Below are positions 14,423 through 29,488 of a DNA stretch of 64,000 bases, one piece after another. Source of the DNA: Hydractinia symbiolongicarpus (Eukaryota > Cnidaria > Hydrozoa > Anthoathecata > Hydractiniidae); contig NC_079876.1 in the NCBI RefSeq assembly GCF_029227915.1, positions 36,997,828 through 37,061,827 of the forward strand, read 5' to 3'. A program made the position numbers and the translations under genes. The stretch's first letter is position 1. Each line of letters begins with the position of its first letter. The notes under the pieces were generated by a model. The model saw only the letters and a program-made list of their open reading frames with translations. It did not search any database and was not told the DNA's origin.

Positions 14423-17400
14423 GATTTTTCCGGTATAACTGGGTTGTATGGCTTTTAACTGTGAAGCGATTGACTGTGGGACTTAATTGAACTGATTATG
14501 GACTGTGACCTTAAAAATGTGAAAGTGAGACAATTGGACTCCAAGATATAACATTCTTCTTAATTTGACGTGATTGTCGGAACTCAGCGATTACACTGGG
14601 CGCTGTGGTAACGCTTCATTTAAAAATTTAGGTAAATAAGTCATTCTTTACTGTGGGACCAATCCTAGCCGCTATCGCGCGCTGAAAAAATAGCGACAGT
14701 TTCAAAAACTACATTTCCTTGACTTTCTAACGGTATCAATCCGCTTCAGTTACAATGGTTGCGTCACATATTCGTACCAACATGTATTTAGCGACATTTT
14801 TTTCATATTACTAGGTTGCATGGCTTTTAACAGTGAAACAATTGACTGTGGGACTTAATTGAACTGATTATGGACTGTGACCTTATAAATGTTAAAGGGA
14901 GACAATTGGACTCCAAGAAATAACATTCTTCCTAATTTAACATGATTGCCGAAACTCAGCGATCACACTGGGCGCTGTAGTAACGCTTCATTTAAAACTT
15001 TATGTAAATATGTCATTCTTTACTGTGGGACCAATCCTAGCCGTTATCGCGCGCTGAAGAAATAGCGACAGTTTCAAAAACTACATTTCATTGACTTTCT
15101 AACGGTATCAATCCACCTCAGTTACAACGGTTGCGTCATATATTCGTACCAACATGTATTTAGCGATATTTTTTTCATATTACTAGGTTGCATGGCTTTT
15201 AACAGTGAAACAATTGACTGTGGGACTTAATTGAACTGATTATGGACTGTGACCTTATAAATGTTAAAGGGAGACAAGTGGACTCCAAGAAATAACATTC
15301 GTTTTAATTTAACATGATTGCCGGAACTCAGCGATTACACTGGGAACTATGGTAGCGCTTCATTTAAGAATTTAGATAAATAAGCCATTCTTTACTGTGG
15401 GACCAATCCTAGCCGTTATCGCGCGCTGAAGAAATAGCGACAGTTTCAAAAACTACATTTCATTGACTTTCTAACCGTATCAATCCGTTTGAGTTATAAC
15501 GGTTGAGTCACAAATTCGTACCAACATGTATATCGTGATATTTTTCCGCTATTACTAGGTTGTATGGCTTTTAACAATGAAACGATTGACTGTGGGACTT
15601 AATTGAACTGATTATGGACTGTGATCTAAAAAATGTGAAAGTGAGACATTTGGACTCTAAGAAATAACTTTCTTCTTAATTTGACTTGATTGCCGAAGCT
15701 CAGCGATTACACTGGGCGCTGGAGTAGCGCTTCAATTAAACATTAAGATAAAAAAGTAAATTTTTTACTGTGGGACCAATCATAGCCGTTATCGCGCGCA
15801 GAAGAAATAGCGACGGTTACAAAAACTACTTTTCATTGACTTTCTAACGGTGACAGTCCGTTTGAGTTACAACGGTTGGGTTACCTATTCGTACTAACAT
15901 ATATTTAGCGATATTTTTCTGATATTACTAGGTTGCATCGCTTTTAACAATGAAACGATTGACTGTGGGACTTAATTGGACTAACTTAGGACTGTGACCT
16001 GATAAATGTGATAAATGAGACAAATGGAGTCCAAGAATTAACATTCCTCTTAATTTGACATGATTGCCGGAACTCAGCGATTACACTGTGCGCTATGGTA
16101 GCGCTTCATTTAAAAATTTAGATTAATAAGTCATTTTTTACTGCGAAACCATTCCTAGCGGTTATCGCGCGCTGAAGAAATAGTGCCAGCTTCAAAAACT
16201 ACATTTCCATGACTTTCTAACGGTGTCATTCCGTTTGAGTTACAACGGTTGCGTCACATATTCGTACAAACATGTATTCAGCTATATTTTTCTCATATTA
16301 CTAGTTTGCATCGCCTTTAACAGTGAAACGATTGACTGTGGGACTAAATTGAACTGACTTTGGACTGTGACTTTATAAATGTTATAAGTGACACAAGTGA
16401 ACTCCAAGAAATAACTTTCTTTTTAATTTGAAATGATTTCCGGAACTCAGCGATTACACTGGGCGCTGTGGGAGCCCTTCAATTAAAAATTAAGATAAAA
16501 AAGTCATTTTTTACTGCGGGACCAATCGTAGCCGTTATCGCGCCCAGAAGAAATAGCGACAGTTTCAAAAACTACATTTTATTGACTTTCTAACGGTGAC
16601 AGTCCGTTTGAGTTACAACGGTTGGGTCAGCTATTCGTACTAACATATATTTAGCGATATTTTTCTGATATTACTAGGTTGCATCACTTTTAACAATGAA
16701 ACGATTGACTGTGGGACTTAATTGAACTAACTTAGGACTTTGACCTGATAAATGTGATAAATGAGACAAATGGAGTCCAAGAAATAACATTCTTTTTAAT
16801 TTGACATGATTGCCGGAACTCAGCGATTACACTGTGCGCTATGGTAGCGCTTCATTTAAAAATTTAGATTAATAAGTCATTTTTTACTGAGGAACCATTC
16901 CTAGCCGTTATTGCGCGCTGAACAAATAGTGACAGCTTCAAAACTACATTTCATTGACTTTCTAACGGTGTTATTCCGTTTGAGTTACAACGGTTGCGTC
17001 ACATATTCGTACCAACATGTATTTAGCGATATTTTTCTCATATTACTAGGTTGCATCGCTTTTAACAGTGAAACGATTGACTGTGGGACTAAATTGAACT
17101 GATTTTAGACTGTGACCTTATAAATGGTATAAGTGAGACAAGTGGACTCCATGAAATAACATTCTTTTTAATTTGACATGATTGTCGGAACTCAGCGATT
17201 ACACTGGGCGCTGTGGTAGCGCTTCATTTAAAAATTTAGATTAAAAAGTCATTTTTTACTGTGGGACCAATCCTAGCCGTTATTGCGCGCTGAAGAAATA
17301 ACGACAGTTTTAAAAACTACATTTCATTGACTTTCTAACGGTTTCAGTCCGTTTGAGTTACAACGGTTGGGTCACCTATTCGTACCAACATGTATTTAGC

Positions 17401-17914
17401 GATATTTTTCTGATATTACTAGGTTGCATCGCTTTTAACAGTGAAACGATTGACTGTGGGACTTAATTGAAATTACTTTGGACTGTGAACTGATAAATGT
17501 GATAAATGAAAAAAATTGGACTCCAAGAAATAACATTCCTCTTAATTTGACATGATTCCCGGAACTCAGCGATTACACTGGGAGCTGTGGTAGCGCTTCA
17601 TTTAAAAATTTAGATTAATAAGTCATTTTCTACTGTTGGACCAATCCTCGCCGTTATCGCGCGCTGAAGAAATAGCGACAGTTTCAAAAACTACATTTTA
17701 TTGACTTTTTAACGGTGTCAGTCCGTTTGAGTTACAACGGTTGGGTCACCTATTCGTACCAACATGAATTTAGCGATATTTTTCTCATATTACTAGGTTG
17801 CATTGCTTTTAACAGTGAAACGATTGACTGTGGAACATAATTGAACTAACTTTAGACTGTGACCTGATAAATGTGATAAATGAGAAAATTGGACTCCAAG
17901 AAATAACATTCTTC

Positions 17915-20900
17915 TTAATTTGACTTGATTGCCGGAGCTCAGCGATTACAACACTGGGCGCTGTGGTAGCTTTTCTTTTAAAAATTTAGGTTAATGAGTC
18001 ATTTGTTACTGTGGGACCAATCCTAGCCGTTAGCGCGCGTTGAAGTAATACAGACAGTTTTAAATACTACATTTCACTGTCTTTCTAACAGTGTCAGTCC
18101 GTTTGAGTTTCAACAGTTGGGTCACATATCGTACCAACATGTGTGTAGCGATATTTATCTGATATTACTAGGTTGCATCGCTTTTAACAGTGAAACGATT
18201 GACTGTGGGACTTAATTGAAATTACTTTGGACTGTGATCTTAAAAATGTGAAAGTGAGACATTTGGACTCTAAGAAATAACTTTCTTCTTAATTTGACTT
18301 GATTGCCGAAGCTCAGCGATTACACTGGGCGCTGTGGTAGCGCTTCAATTAAACATTATGATAAAAAAGTAAATTTTTTACTGTGGGACCAATCATAGCC
18401 GTTATCGCGCGCAGAAGAAATAGCGACGGTTACAAAAACTACATTTTATTGACTTTCTAACGGTGACAGTCCGTTTGAGTTACAACGGTTGGGTCACCTA
18501 TTCGTACTAACATATATTTAGCGATGTCTTTCTGATATTACTAGGTTGCATCGCTTTTAACAATGAAACGATTGACTGTGGGACTTAATTGGACTAACTT
18601 AGGACTGTGACCTGATAAATGTGATAAATGAGACAAACGTAGTCCAAGAATTAACATTCCTCTTAATTTGACATGATTGCGGGAACTCAGCGATTACACT
18701 GTGCGCTATGGTAGCGCTTCATTTAAAAATTTAGATTAATAAGTCATTTTTTACTGCGGAACCATTCCTAGCCGTTATTGCGCGCTGAACAAATAGTGAC
18801 AGCTTCAAAAACTACATTTCATTGACTTTCTAACGGTGTTATTCCGTTTGAGTTACAACGGTTGCGTCACATATTCGTACCAACATGTATTTAGCGATAT
18901 TTTTCTCATATTACTAGGTTGCATCGCTTTTAACAGTGAAACGCTTGACTGTGGGACTAAATTGAAATGATTTTAGACTGTGACCTTATAAATGGTTAAG
19001 TGAGACAAGTGGACTCCATGAAATAACATTCTTTTTAATTTGACATGATTGTCGGAACTCAACGATTACACTGGGCGCTGTGGTAGCGCTTCATATAACA
19101 ATTTAGATAAATAATTCATTTTTTCTGTGGGACTAATCCTAGCCGTTATCGCGCGCTGAAGAAAAAGCGACAGCTTCACAAACTACATCTCATTCACTTT
19201 CTAACGGTATCAATCCGTTTCAGTTACAACGGTGGCGTTGCATATTCGTACCAACATGTCTTTAGCGATATTTATCTGATATTACTAGGTTGCATCGCGT
19301 TTAGCAGTGAAACGATTGACTGTGGGACTTAATTGAACTAACTTTGGACTGTGACCTGATAAATGTGATAAGTGAATAAAATTGGACTCCAAGAAGTAAC
19401 CATCTTCTTAATTTGAAATGATTGCCGGAACTCAGCGACTACACTGTGCGCTGTGGTAGCGCTTCATTTAAAAATTTAGATTAAAAAGTCATTTTTTACT
19501 GTGGGACCAATCCTAGCCGTTATTGCGTGCTGAAGAAATAGCGACAGTTTTAAAAACTACATTTCATTGACTTTCTAACGGTTTCAGTCCGTTTGAGTTA
19601 CAACGGTTGGGTCACCTATTCGTACCAACATGTATTTAGCGATATTTTTCTGATATTACTAGGTTGCATCGCTTTTAACAATGAAACAATTGGCTGTGGG
19701 ACATAATTGAACTAACTTTGGACTGCGACCTGATAAATATGATAAATGAGACAATTGGACTCCAAAAAATAACATTCTTCTTAACTTGACGTGATTGTCG
19801 GAACTCAGCGATTATACTGGGCGCTGTGGTAGCACTTCATTTAAAAATTTAGGTAAATAAGTCATTTTTTACTGTGGGACCAATCCTATCCATTATCGCG
19901 CGCTGAAGAAATAGCGATTGTTTCAAAAACAACATTTCACTGACTTTGTAGCGGTGTCAGTCCGTTTGAGTTTCAACAGTTTGGTCACATAGTCGTACCA
20001 ACATGTATTTAGCGACATTTATCTGATATTACTAGGTTGCATCGCTTTTAACAGTGAAACGATTGACTGTGGGACTTAATTGAACCAACTTTGGACTGTG
20101 ACCTTAAGGATGTGAAAGTGAGACAATTGGACTACAAGTAATAACATTCTTCTTAACTTGACATGACTGCCGAAACTCAGCGATTACACTGTGCGCTATG
20201 GTAGGGCTTTATTTAAGAATTTAGATAAATAAGTCAGTCTCTACTGTGGGACCAATGCTAGCCGTTATCGCGCGCTGAAGAAATAGCGACAGCTTCAAAA
20301 ACTACATTTCATTGACTTTCTAACGGTGTTATTCCGTTTGAGTTACAACGGCAGGGTCACATATTCGTACCAACATGTTTTTAGCGATATTTATCTGATA
20401 TTACTAGGTTGCATCGCTTTTAGCAGTGAAACAATTGACTGTGGGACTTAATTGAACTAACTTTAGACTGTGACCTGATAAATGTGATAAATGAGAAAAT
20501 TGGACTCCAAGAAATAACATTCTTCTTTATTTGACATGATTGCCGGAACTCAGCGATTACAACACTGGGCGCTGTGGTAGCGTTTCTTTTAAAAATTTAG
20601 GTTAATGAGTCATTTGTTACTGTGGGACCAATCCTAGCCGTTAGCGCGCGTTGAAGTAATACATACAGTTTGAAATACTACATTTTACTGACTTTCTAAC
20701 GGTGTCAGTCCGTTTGAGTTTCAACAGTTTGGTCACATATTCGTACCAACATGTGTGTAGCGATATTTATCTGATATTACTAGGTTGCATCGCTTTTAAC
20801 AGTGAAACGATTGACTGTGGGACTTAATTGAAATTACTTTGGACTGTGAACTGATAAATGTGATAAATGAAAAAAATTGGACTCCAAGAAATAACATTCT

Positions 20901-23900
20901 TCTTAATTTGACATGATTCCCGGAACTCAGCGATTACACTGGGCGCTGTGGTAGCGCTTCATTTTAAAATTTAGATTAATAAGTCATTTTCTACTGTGGG
21001 AGCAATCCTCGCCGTTATCGCGCGCTGAAGAAATAGCGACAGTTTCAAAAACCACATTTTATTGACTTTTTAACGGTGTCAGTCCGTTTGAGTTACAACG
21101 GTGGCGTCGCATATTCGTACCAACATGTCTTTAGCGATATTTATCTGATATTACTAGGTTGCATCGCGTTTAGCAGTGAAACGATTGACTGTGGGACTTA
21201 ATTGAACTAATTTTGGACTGTGACCTGATAAATGTGATAAGTGAATAAAATTGGACTCCAAGAAGTAACCATCTTCTTAATTTGAAATGATTGCCGGAAC
21301 TCAGCGACTACACTGTGCGCTGTGGTAGCGCTTCATTTAAAAATTTAGATTAAAAAGTCATTTTTTACTGTGGGACCAATCCTAGCCGTTATCGCGCGCT
21401 GAAGAAATAGCGACAGTTTCAAAAACTACATTTCATTGACTTTCTAACGGTATCAATCCACCTCAGTTACAACGGTTGCGTCATATATTCGTACCAACAT
21501 GTATTTAGCGATATTTTTTTCATATTACTAGGTTGCATGGCTTTTAACAGTGAAACAATTGACTGTGGGACTTAATTGAACTGATTATGGACTGTGACCT
21601 TATAAATGTTAAAGGGAGACAAGTGGACTCCAAGAAATAACATTCGTTTTAATTTAACATGATTGCCGGAACTCAGCGATTACACTGGGAACTATGGTAG
21701 CGCTTCATTTAAGAATTTAGATAAATAAGCCATTCTTTACTGTGGGACCAATCCTAGCCGTTATCGCGCGCTGAAGAAATAGCGACAGTTTCAAAAACTA
21801 CATTTCATTGACTTTCTAACCGTATCAATCCGTTTGAGTTATAACGGTTGAGTCACAAATTCGTACCAACATGTATATCGTGATATTTTTCCGCTATTAC
21901 TAGGTTGTATGGCTTTTAACAATGAAACGATTGACTGTGGGACTTAATTGAACTGATTATGGACTGTGATCTAAAAAATGTGAAAGTGAGACATTTGGAC
22001 TCTAAGAAATAACTTTCTTCTTAATTTGACTTGATTGCCGAAGCTCAGCGATTACACTGGGCGCTGGAGTAGCGCTTCAATTAAACATTAAGATAAAAAA
22101 GTAAATTTTTTACTGTGGGACCAATCATAGCCGTTATCGCGCGCAGAAGAAATAGCGACGGTTACAAAAACTACTTTTCATTGACTTTCTAACGGTGACA
22201 GTCCGTTTGAGTTACAACGGTTGGGTTACCTATTCGTACTAACATATATTTAGCGATATTTTTCTGATATTACTAGGTTGCATCGCTTTTAACAATGAAA
22301 CGATTGACTGTGGGACTTAATTGGACTAACTTAGGACTGTGACCTGATAAATGTGATAAATGAGACAAATGGAGTCCAAGAATTAACATTCCTCTTAATT
22401 TGACATGATTGCCGGAACTCAGCGATTACACTGTGCGCTATGGTAGCGCTTCATTTAAAAATTTAGATTAATAAGTCATTTTTTACTGCGAAACCATTCC
22501 TAGCGGTTATCGCGCGCTGAAGAAATAGTGCCAGCTTCAAAAACTACATTTCCATGACTTTCTAGCGGTGTCATTCCGTTTGAGTTACAACGGTTGCGTC
22601 ACATATTCGTACAAACATGTATTCAGCTATATTTTTCTCATATTACTAGTTTGCATCGCCTTTAACAGTGAAACGATTGACTGTGGGACTAAATTGAACT
22701 GACTTTGGACTGTGACTTTATAAATGTTATAAGTGACACAAGTGAACTCCAAGAAATAACTTTCTTTTTAATTTGAAATGATTTCCGGAACTCAGCGATT
22801 ACACTGGGCGCTGTGGGAGCCCTTCAATTAAAAATTAAGATAAAAAAGTCATTTTTTACTGCGGGACCAATCGTAGCCGTTATCGCGCCCAGAAGAAATA
22901 GCGACAGTTTCAAAAACTACATTTTATTGACTTTCTAACGGTGACAGTCCGTTTGAGTTACAACGGTTGGGTCAGCTATTCGTACTAACATATATTTAGC
23001 GATATTTTTCTGATATTACTAGGTTGCATCACTTTTAACAATGAAACGATTGACTGTGGGACTTAATTGAACTAACTTAGGACTTTGACCTGATAAATGT
23101 GATAAATGAGACAAATGGAGTCCAAGAAATAACATTCTTTTTAATTTGACATGATTGCCGGAACTCAGCGATTACACTGTGCGCTATGGTAGCGCTTCAT
23201 TTAAAAATTTAGATTAATAAGTCATTTTTTACTGAGGAACCATTCCTAGCCGTTATTGCGCGCTGAACAAATAGTGACAGCTTCAAAACTACATTTCATT
23301 GACTTTCTAACGGTGTTATTCCGTTTGAGTTACAACGGTTGCGTCACATATTCGTACCAACATGTATTTAGCGATATTTTTCTCATATTACTAGGTTGCA
23401 TCGCTTTTAACAGTGAAACGATTGACTGTGGGACTAAATTGAACTGATTTTAGACTGTGACCTTATAAATGGTATAAGTGAGACAAGTGGACTCCATGAA
23501 ATAACATTCTTTTTAATTTGACATGATTGTCGGAACTCAGCGATTACACTGGGCGCTGTGGTAGCGCTTCATTTAAAAATTTAGATTAAAAAGTCATTTT
23601 TTACTGTGGGACCAATCCTAGCCGTTATTGCGCGCTGAAGAAATAACGACAGTTTTAAAAACTACATTTCATTGACTTTCTAACGGTTTCAGTCCGTTTG
23701 AGTTACAACGGTTGGGTCACCTATTCGTACCAACATGTATTTAGCGATATTTTTCTGATATTACTAGGTTGCATCGCTTTTAACAGTGAAACGATTGACT
23801 GTGGGACTTAATTGAAATTACTTTGGACTGTGAACTGATAAATGTGATAAATGAAAAAAATTGGACTCCAAGAAATAACATTCCTCTTAATTTGACATGA

Positions 23901-24259
23901 TTCCCGGAACTCAGCGATTACACTGGGAGCTGTGGTAGCGCTTCATTTAAAAATTTAGATTAATAAGTCATTTTCTACTGTTGGACCAATCCTCGCCGTT
24001 ATCGCGCGCTGAAGAAATAGCGACAGTTTCAAAAACTACATTTTATTGACTTTTTAACGGTGTCAGTCCGTTTGAGTTACAACGGTTGGGTCACCTATTC
24101 GTACCAACATGAATTTAGCGATATTTTTCTCATATTACTAGGTTGCATTGCTTTTAACAGTGAAACGATTGACTGTGGAACATAATTGAACTAACTTTAG
24201 ACTGTGACCTGATAAATGTGATAAATGAGAAAATTGGACTCCAAGAAATAACATTCTTC
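17915..24259. repeat. Higher-order repeat, version 2: 17 monomers, 6,345 bp
   Basis: Starts are 17915, 18289, 18663, 19035, 19408, 19781, 20153, 20526, 20903, 21277, 21649, 22021, 22395, 22768, 23141, 23513 and 23887. Bases 17915-21392 follow 1-3478 and bases 21393-24259 follow 15048-17914. It is therefore version 1 without an internal 11.6 kb (31 monomers). Divergence from version 1 is very low; differences I noticed include C at 18944 where version 1 has A at 1030, G for A at the site matching 3213, and GCGG for ACGG near 22565. The very low divergence suggests a recent event, or an assembly effect that needs to be excluded. Confidence 0.9.
21364..21392. other. Deletion junction inside a chimeric monomer
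   Basis: The monomer starting at 21277 has the head of 3363 (GCGACTACACTG; T at 21363) and the tail of 14932 (C at 21393, then GGTATCAATCCACCTCAG). The 29 bases between these diagnostic sites are the same in both parents, so the exchange lies inside them. They correspond to monomer positions about 88-116. In-register homologous exchange between non-allelic monomers explains why the product is a full-length monomer. Confidence 0.88.
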
Positions 24260-25752
24260 TTAATTTGACTTGATTGCCGGAGCTCAGCGATTACAACACT
24301 GGGCGCTGTGGTAGCTTTTCTTTTAAAAATTTAGGTTAATGAGTCATTTGTTACTGTGGGACCAATCCTAGCCGTTAGCGCGCGTTGAAGTAATACAGAC
24401 AGTTTTAAATACTACATTTCACTGTCTTTCTAACAGTGTCAGTCCGTTTGAGTTTCAACAGTTGGGTCACATATCGTACCAACATGTGTGTAGCGATATT
24501 TATCTGATATTACTAGGTTGCATCGCTTTTAACAGTGAAACGATTGACTGTGGGACTTAATTGAAATTACTTTGGACTGTGATCTTAAAAATGTGAAAGT
24601 GAGACATTTGGACTCTAAGAAATAACTTTCTTCTTAATTTGACTTGATTGCCGAAGCTCAGCGATTACACTGGGCGCTGTGGTAGCGCTTCAATTAAACA
24701 TTATGATAAAAAAGTAAATTTTTTACTGTGGGACCAATCATAGCCGTTATCGCGCGCAGAAGAAATAGCGACGGTTACAAAAACTACATTTTATTGACTT
24801 TCTAACGGTGACAGTCCGTTTGAGTTACAACGGTTGGGTCACCTATTCGTACTAACATATATTTAGCGATGTCTTTCTGATATTACTAGGTTGCATCGCT
24901 TTTAACAATGAAACGATTGACTGTGGGACTTAATTGGACTAACTTAGGACTGTGACCTGATAAATGTGATAAATGAGACAAACGTAGTCCAAGAATTAAC
25001 ATTCCTCTTAATTTGACATGATTGCGGGAACTCAGCGATTACACTGTGCGCTATGGTAGCGCTTCATTTAAAAATTTAGATTAATAAGTCATTTTTTACT
25101 GCGGAACCATTCCTAGCCGTTATTGCGCGCTGAACAAATAGTGACAGCTTCAAAAACTACATTTCATTGACTTTCTAACGGTGTTATTCCGTTTGAGTTA
25201 CAACGGTTGCGTCACATATTCGTACCAACATGTATTTAGCGATATTTTTCTCATATTACTAGGTTGCATCGCTTTTAACAGTGAAACGATTGACTGTGGG
25301 ACTAAATTGAAATGATTTTAGACTGTGACCTTATAAATGGTTAAGTGAGACAAGTGGACTCCATGAAATAACATTCTTTTTAATTTGACATGATTGTCGG
25401 AACTCAACGATTACACTGGGCGCTGTGGTAGCGCTTCATATAACAATTTAGATAAATAATTCATTTTTTCTGTGGGACTAATCCTAGCCGTTATCGCGCG
25501 CTGAAGAAAAAGCGACAGCTTCACAAACTACATCTCATTCACTTTCTAACGGTATCAATCCGTTTCAGTTACAACGGTGGCGTTGCATATTCGTACCAAC
25601 ATGTCTTTAGCGATATTTATCTGATATTACTAGGTTGCATCGCGTTTAGCAGTGAAACGATTGACTGTGGGACTTAATTGAACTAACTTTGGACTGTGAC
25701 CTGATAAATGTGATAAGTGAATAAAATTGGACTCCAAGAAGTAACCATCTTC

Positions 25753-28700
25753 TTAATTTGAAATGATTGCCGGAACTCAGCGACTACACTGTGCGCTGTG
25801 GTAGCGCTTCATTTAAAAATTTAGATTAAAAAGTCATTTTTTACTGTGGGACCAATCCTAGCCGTTATTGCGTGCTGAAGAAATAGCGACAGTTTTAAAA
25901 ACTACATTTCATTGACTTTCTAACGGTTTCAGTCCGTTTGAGTTACAACGGTTGGGTCACCTATTCGTACCAACATGTATTTAGCGATATTTTTCTGATA
26001 TTACTAGGTTGCATCGCTTTTAACAATGAAACAATTGGCTGTGGGACATAATTGAACTAACTTTGGACTGCGACCTGATAAATATGATAAATGAGACAAT
26101 TGGACTCCAAAAAATAACATTCTTCTTAACTTGACGTGATTGTCGGAACTCAGCGATTATACTGGGCGCTGTGGTAGCACTTCATTTAAAAATTTAGGTA
26201 AATAAGTCATTTTTTACTGTGGGACCAATCCTATCCATTATCGCGCGCTGAAGAAATAGCGATTGTTTCAAAAACAACATTTCACTGACTTTGTAGCGGT
26301 GTCAGTCCGTTTGAGTTTCAACAGTTTGGTCACATAGTCGTACCAACATGTATTTAGCGACATTTATCTGATATTACTAGGTTGCATCGCTTTTAACAGT
26401 GAAACGATTGACTGTGGGACTTAATTGAACCAACTTTGGACTGTGACCTTAAGGATGTGAAAGTGAGACAATTGGACTACAAGTAATAACATTCTTCTTA
26501 ACTTGACATGACTGCCGAAACTCAGCGATTACACTGTGCGCTATGGTAGGGCTTTATTTAAGAATTTAGATAAATAAGTCAGTCTCTACTGTGGGACCAA
26601 TGCTAGCCGTTATCGCGCGCTGAAGAAATAGCGACAGCTTCAAAAACTACATTTCATTGACTTTCTAACGGTGTTATTCCGTTTGAGTTACAACGGCAGG
26701 GTCACATATTCGTACCAACATGTTTTTAGCGATATTTATCTGATATTACTAGGTTGCATCGCTTTTAGCAGTGAAACAATTGACTGTGGGACTTAATTGA
26801 ACTAACTTTAGACTGTGACCTGATAAATGTGATAAATGAGAAAATTGGACTCCAAGAAATAACATTCTTCTTTATTTGACATGATTGCCGGAACTCAGCG
26901 ATTACAACACTGGGCGCTGTGGTAGCGTTTCTTTTAAAAATTTAGGTTAATGAGTCATTTGTTACTGTGGGACCAATCCTAGCCGTTAGCGCGCGTTGAA
27001 GTAATACATACAGTTTGAAATACTACATTTTACTGACTTTCTAACGGTGTCAGTCCGTTTGAGTTTCAACAGTTTGGTCACATATTCGTACCAACATGTG
27101 TGTAGCGATATTTATCTGATATTACTAGGTTGCATCGCTTTTAACAGTGAAACGATTGACTGTGGGACTTAATTGAAATTACTTTGGACTGTGAACTGAT
27201 AAATGTGATAAATGAAAAAAATTGGACTCCAAGAAATAACATTCTTCTTAATTTGACATGATTCCCGGAACTCAGCGATTACACTGGGCGCTGTGGTAGC
27301 GCTTCATTTTAAAATTTAGATTAATAAGTCATTTTCTACTGTGGGAGCAATCCTCGCCGTTATCGCGCGCTGAAGAAATAGCGACAGTTTCAAAAACCAC
27401 ATTTTATTGACTTTTTAACGGTGTCAGTCCGTTTGAGTTACAACGGTGGCGTCGCATATTCGTACCAACATGTCTTTAGCGATATTTATCTGATATTACT
27501 AGGTTGCATCGCGTTTAGCAGTGAAACGATTGACTGTGGGACTTAATTGAACTAATTTTGGACTGTGACCTGATAAATGTGATAAGTGAATAAAATTGGA
27601 CTCCAAGAAGTAACCATCTTCTTAATTTGAAATGATTGCCGGAACTCAGCGACTACACTGTGCGCTGTGGTAGCGCTTCATTTAAAAATTTAGATTAAAA
27701 AGTCATTTTTTACTGTGGGACCAATCCTAGCCGTTATTGCGCGCTGAAGAAATAGCGACAGTTTTAAAAACTACATTTCATTGACTTTCTAACGGTTTCA
27801 GTCCGTTTGAGTTACAACGGTTGGGTCACCTATTCGTACCAACATGTATTTAGCGATATTTTTCTGATATTACTAGGTTGCATCGCTTTTAACAATGAAA
27901 CAATTGGCTGTGGGACATAATTAAACTAACTTTGGACTGCGACCTGATAAATATGATAAATGAGACAATTGGACTCCAAAAAATAACATTCTTCTTAAGT
28001 TGACGTGATTGTCGGAACTCAGCGATTATACTGGGCGCTGTGGTAGCACTTCATTTAAAAATTTAGGTAAATAAGTTATTTTTTACTGTGGGACCAATCC
28101 TATCCATTATCGCGCGCTGAAGAAATAGCGATTGTTTCAAAAACAACATTTCATTGACTTTGTAGCGGTGTCAGTCCGTTTGAGTTTCAACAGTTTGGTC
28201 ACATATTCGTACCAACATGTATTTAGCGACATTTATCTGATATTACTAGGTTGCATCGCTTTTAACAGTGAAACGATTGACTGTGGGACTTAATTGAACC
28301 AACTTTGGACTGTGACCTTAAGGATGTGAAAGTGAGACAATTGGACTACAAGTAATAACATTCTTCTTAACTTGACATGACTGCCGAAACTCAGCGATTA
28401 CACTGTGCGCTATGGTAGGGCTTTATTTAAGAATTTAGATAAATAAGTCAGTCTCTACTGTGGGACCAATGCTAGCCGTTATCGCGCGCTGAAGAAATAG
28501 CGACAGCTTCAAAAACTACATTTCATTGACTTTCTAACGGTGTTATTCCGTTTGAGTTACAACGGCAGGGTCACATATTCGTACCAACATGTTTTTAGCG
28601 ATATTTATCTGATATTACTAGGTTGCATCGCTTTTAGCAGTGAAACAATTGACTGTGGGACTTAATTGAACTAACTTTAGACTGTGACCTGATAAATGTG

Positions 28701-29488
28701 ATAAATGAGAAAATTGGACTCCAAGAAATAACATTCTTCTTTATTTGACATGATTGCCGGAACTCAGCGATTACAACACTGGGCGCTGTGGTAGCGTTTC
28801 TTTTAAAAATTTAGGTTAATGAGTCATTTGTTACTGTGGGACCAATCCTAGCCGTTAGCGCGCGTTGAAGTAATACATACAGTTTGAAATACTACATTTT
28901 ACTGACTTTCTAACGGTGTCAGTCCGTTTGAGTTTCAACAGTTTGGTCACATATTCGTACCAACATGTGTGTAGCGATATTTATCTGATATTACTAGGTT
29001 GCATCGCTTTTAACAGTGAAACGATTGACTGTGGGACTTAATTGAAATTACTTTGGACTGTGAACTGATAAATGTGATAAATGAAAAAAATTGGACTCCA
29101 AGAAATAACATTCTTCTTAATTTGACATGATTCCCGGAACTCAGCGATTACACTGGGCGCTGTGGTAGCGCTTCATTTTAAAATTTAGATTAATAAGTCA
29201 TTTTCTACTGTGGGACCAATCCTCGCCGTTATCGCGCGCTGGAGAAATAGCGACAGTTTCAAAAACCACATTTTATTGACTTTTTAACGGTGTCAGTCCG
29301 TTTGAGTTACAACGGTTGGGTCACCTATTCGTACCAACATGTATTTAGCGATATTTCACTGATATTACTTGGTTGCATCGCTTTTAACAATAAAACAATT
29401 GACTGTGGGACTTAATTGAACTGATTATGGACTGTGACCTTAAGAATGTGAAAGTGAGACAATTGGACTCCAAGAAATAACATTCTTC
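25753..29488. repeat. Tandem 5-monomer repeat, as carried in version 3
   Basis: 25753-27621 and 27622-29488 are the equivalents of 1494-3362 and 3363-5229, with the same chimeric monomer (27248) at the boundary. Version 2 carries only the first copy (19408-21276) and enters its deletion early in the second. The duplication therefore predates the spread of the long unit. Confidence 0.88.

Larger units (their letters stand above)
1..17914. repeat. Long higher-order repeat, version 1: 48 monomers, 17.9 kb
   Basis: Monomer starts are 1, 375, 749, 1121, 1494, 1867, 2239, 2612, 2989, 3363, 3736, 4108, 4481, 4858, 5230, 5601, 5973, 6345, 6718, 7093, 7466, 7843, 8215, 8587, 8960, 9335, 9708, 10085, 10457, 10831, 11203, 11576, 11952, 12324, 12695, 13067, 13439, 13812, 14188, 14560, 14932, 15304, 15676, 16050, 16423, 16796, 17168 and 17542. 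The first monomer, marked by GCCGGAGCTC and by TAGCTTTTC where most copies read TAGCGCTTC, recurs at 17915 and 24260, which defines the period. Private variants recur in order in later versions. Examples are GGGAGCAATCCTCG near 3085 (again near 21000 and 27346) and GCGCTGGAGAAATAG near 4980 (again near 29240). The left edge may not be the true unit boundary, because the window begins here. Confidence 0.9.
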
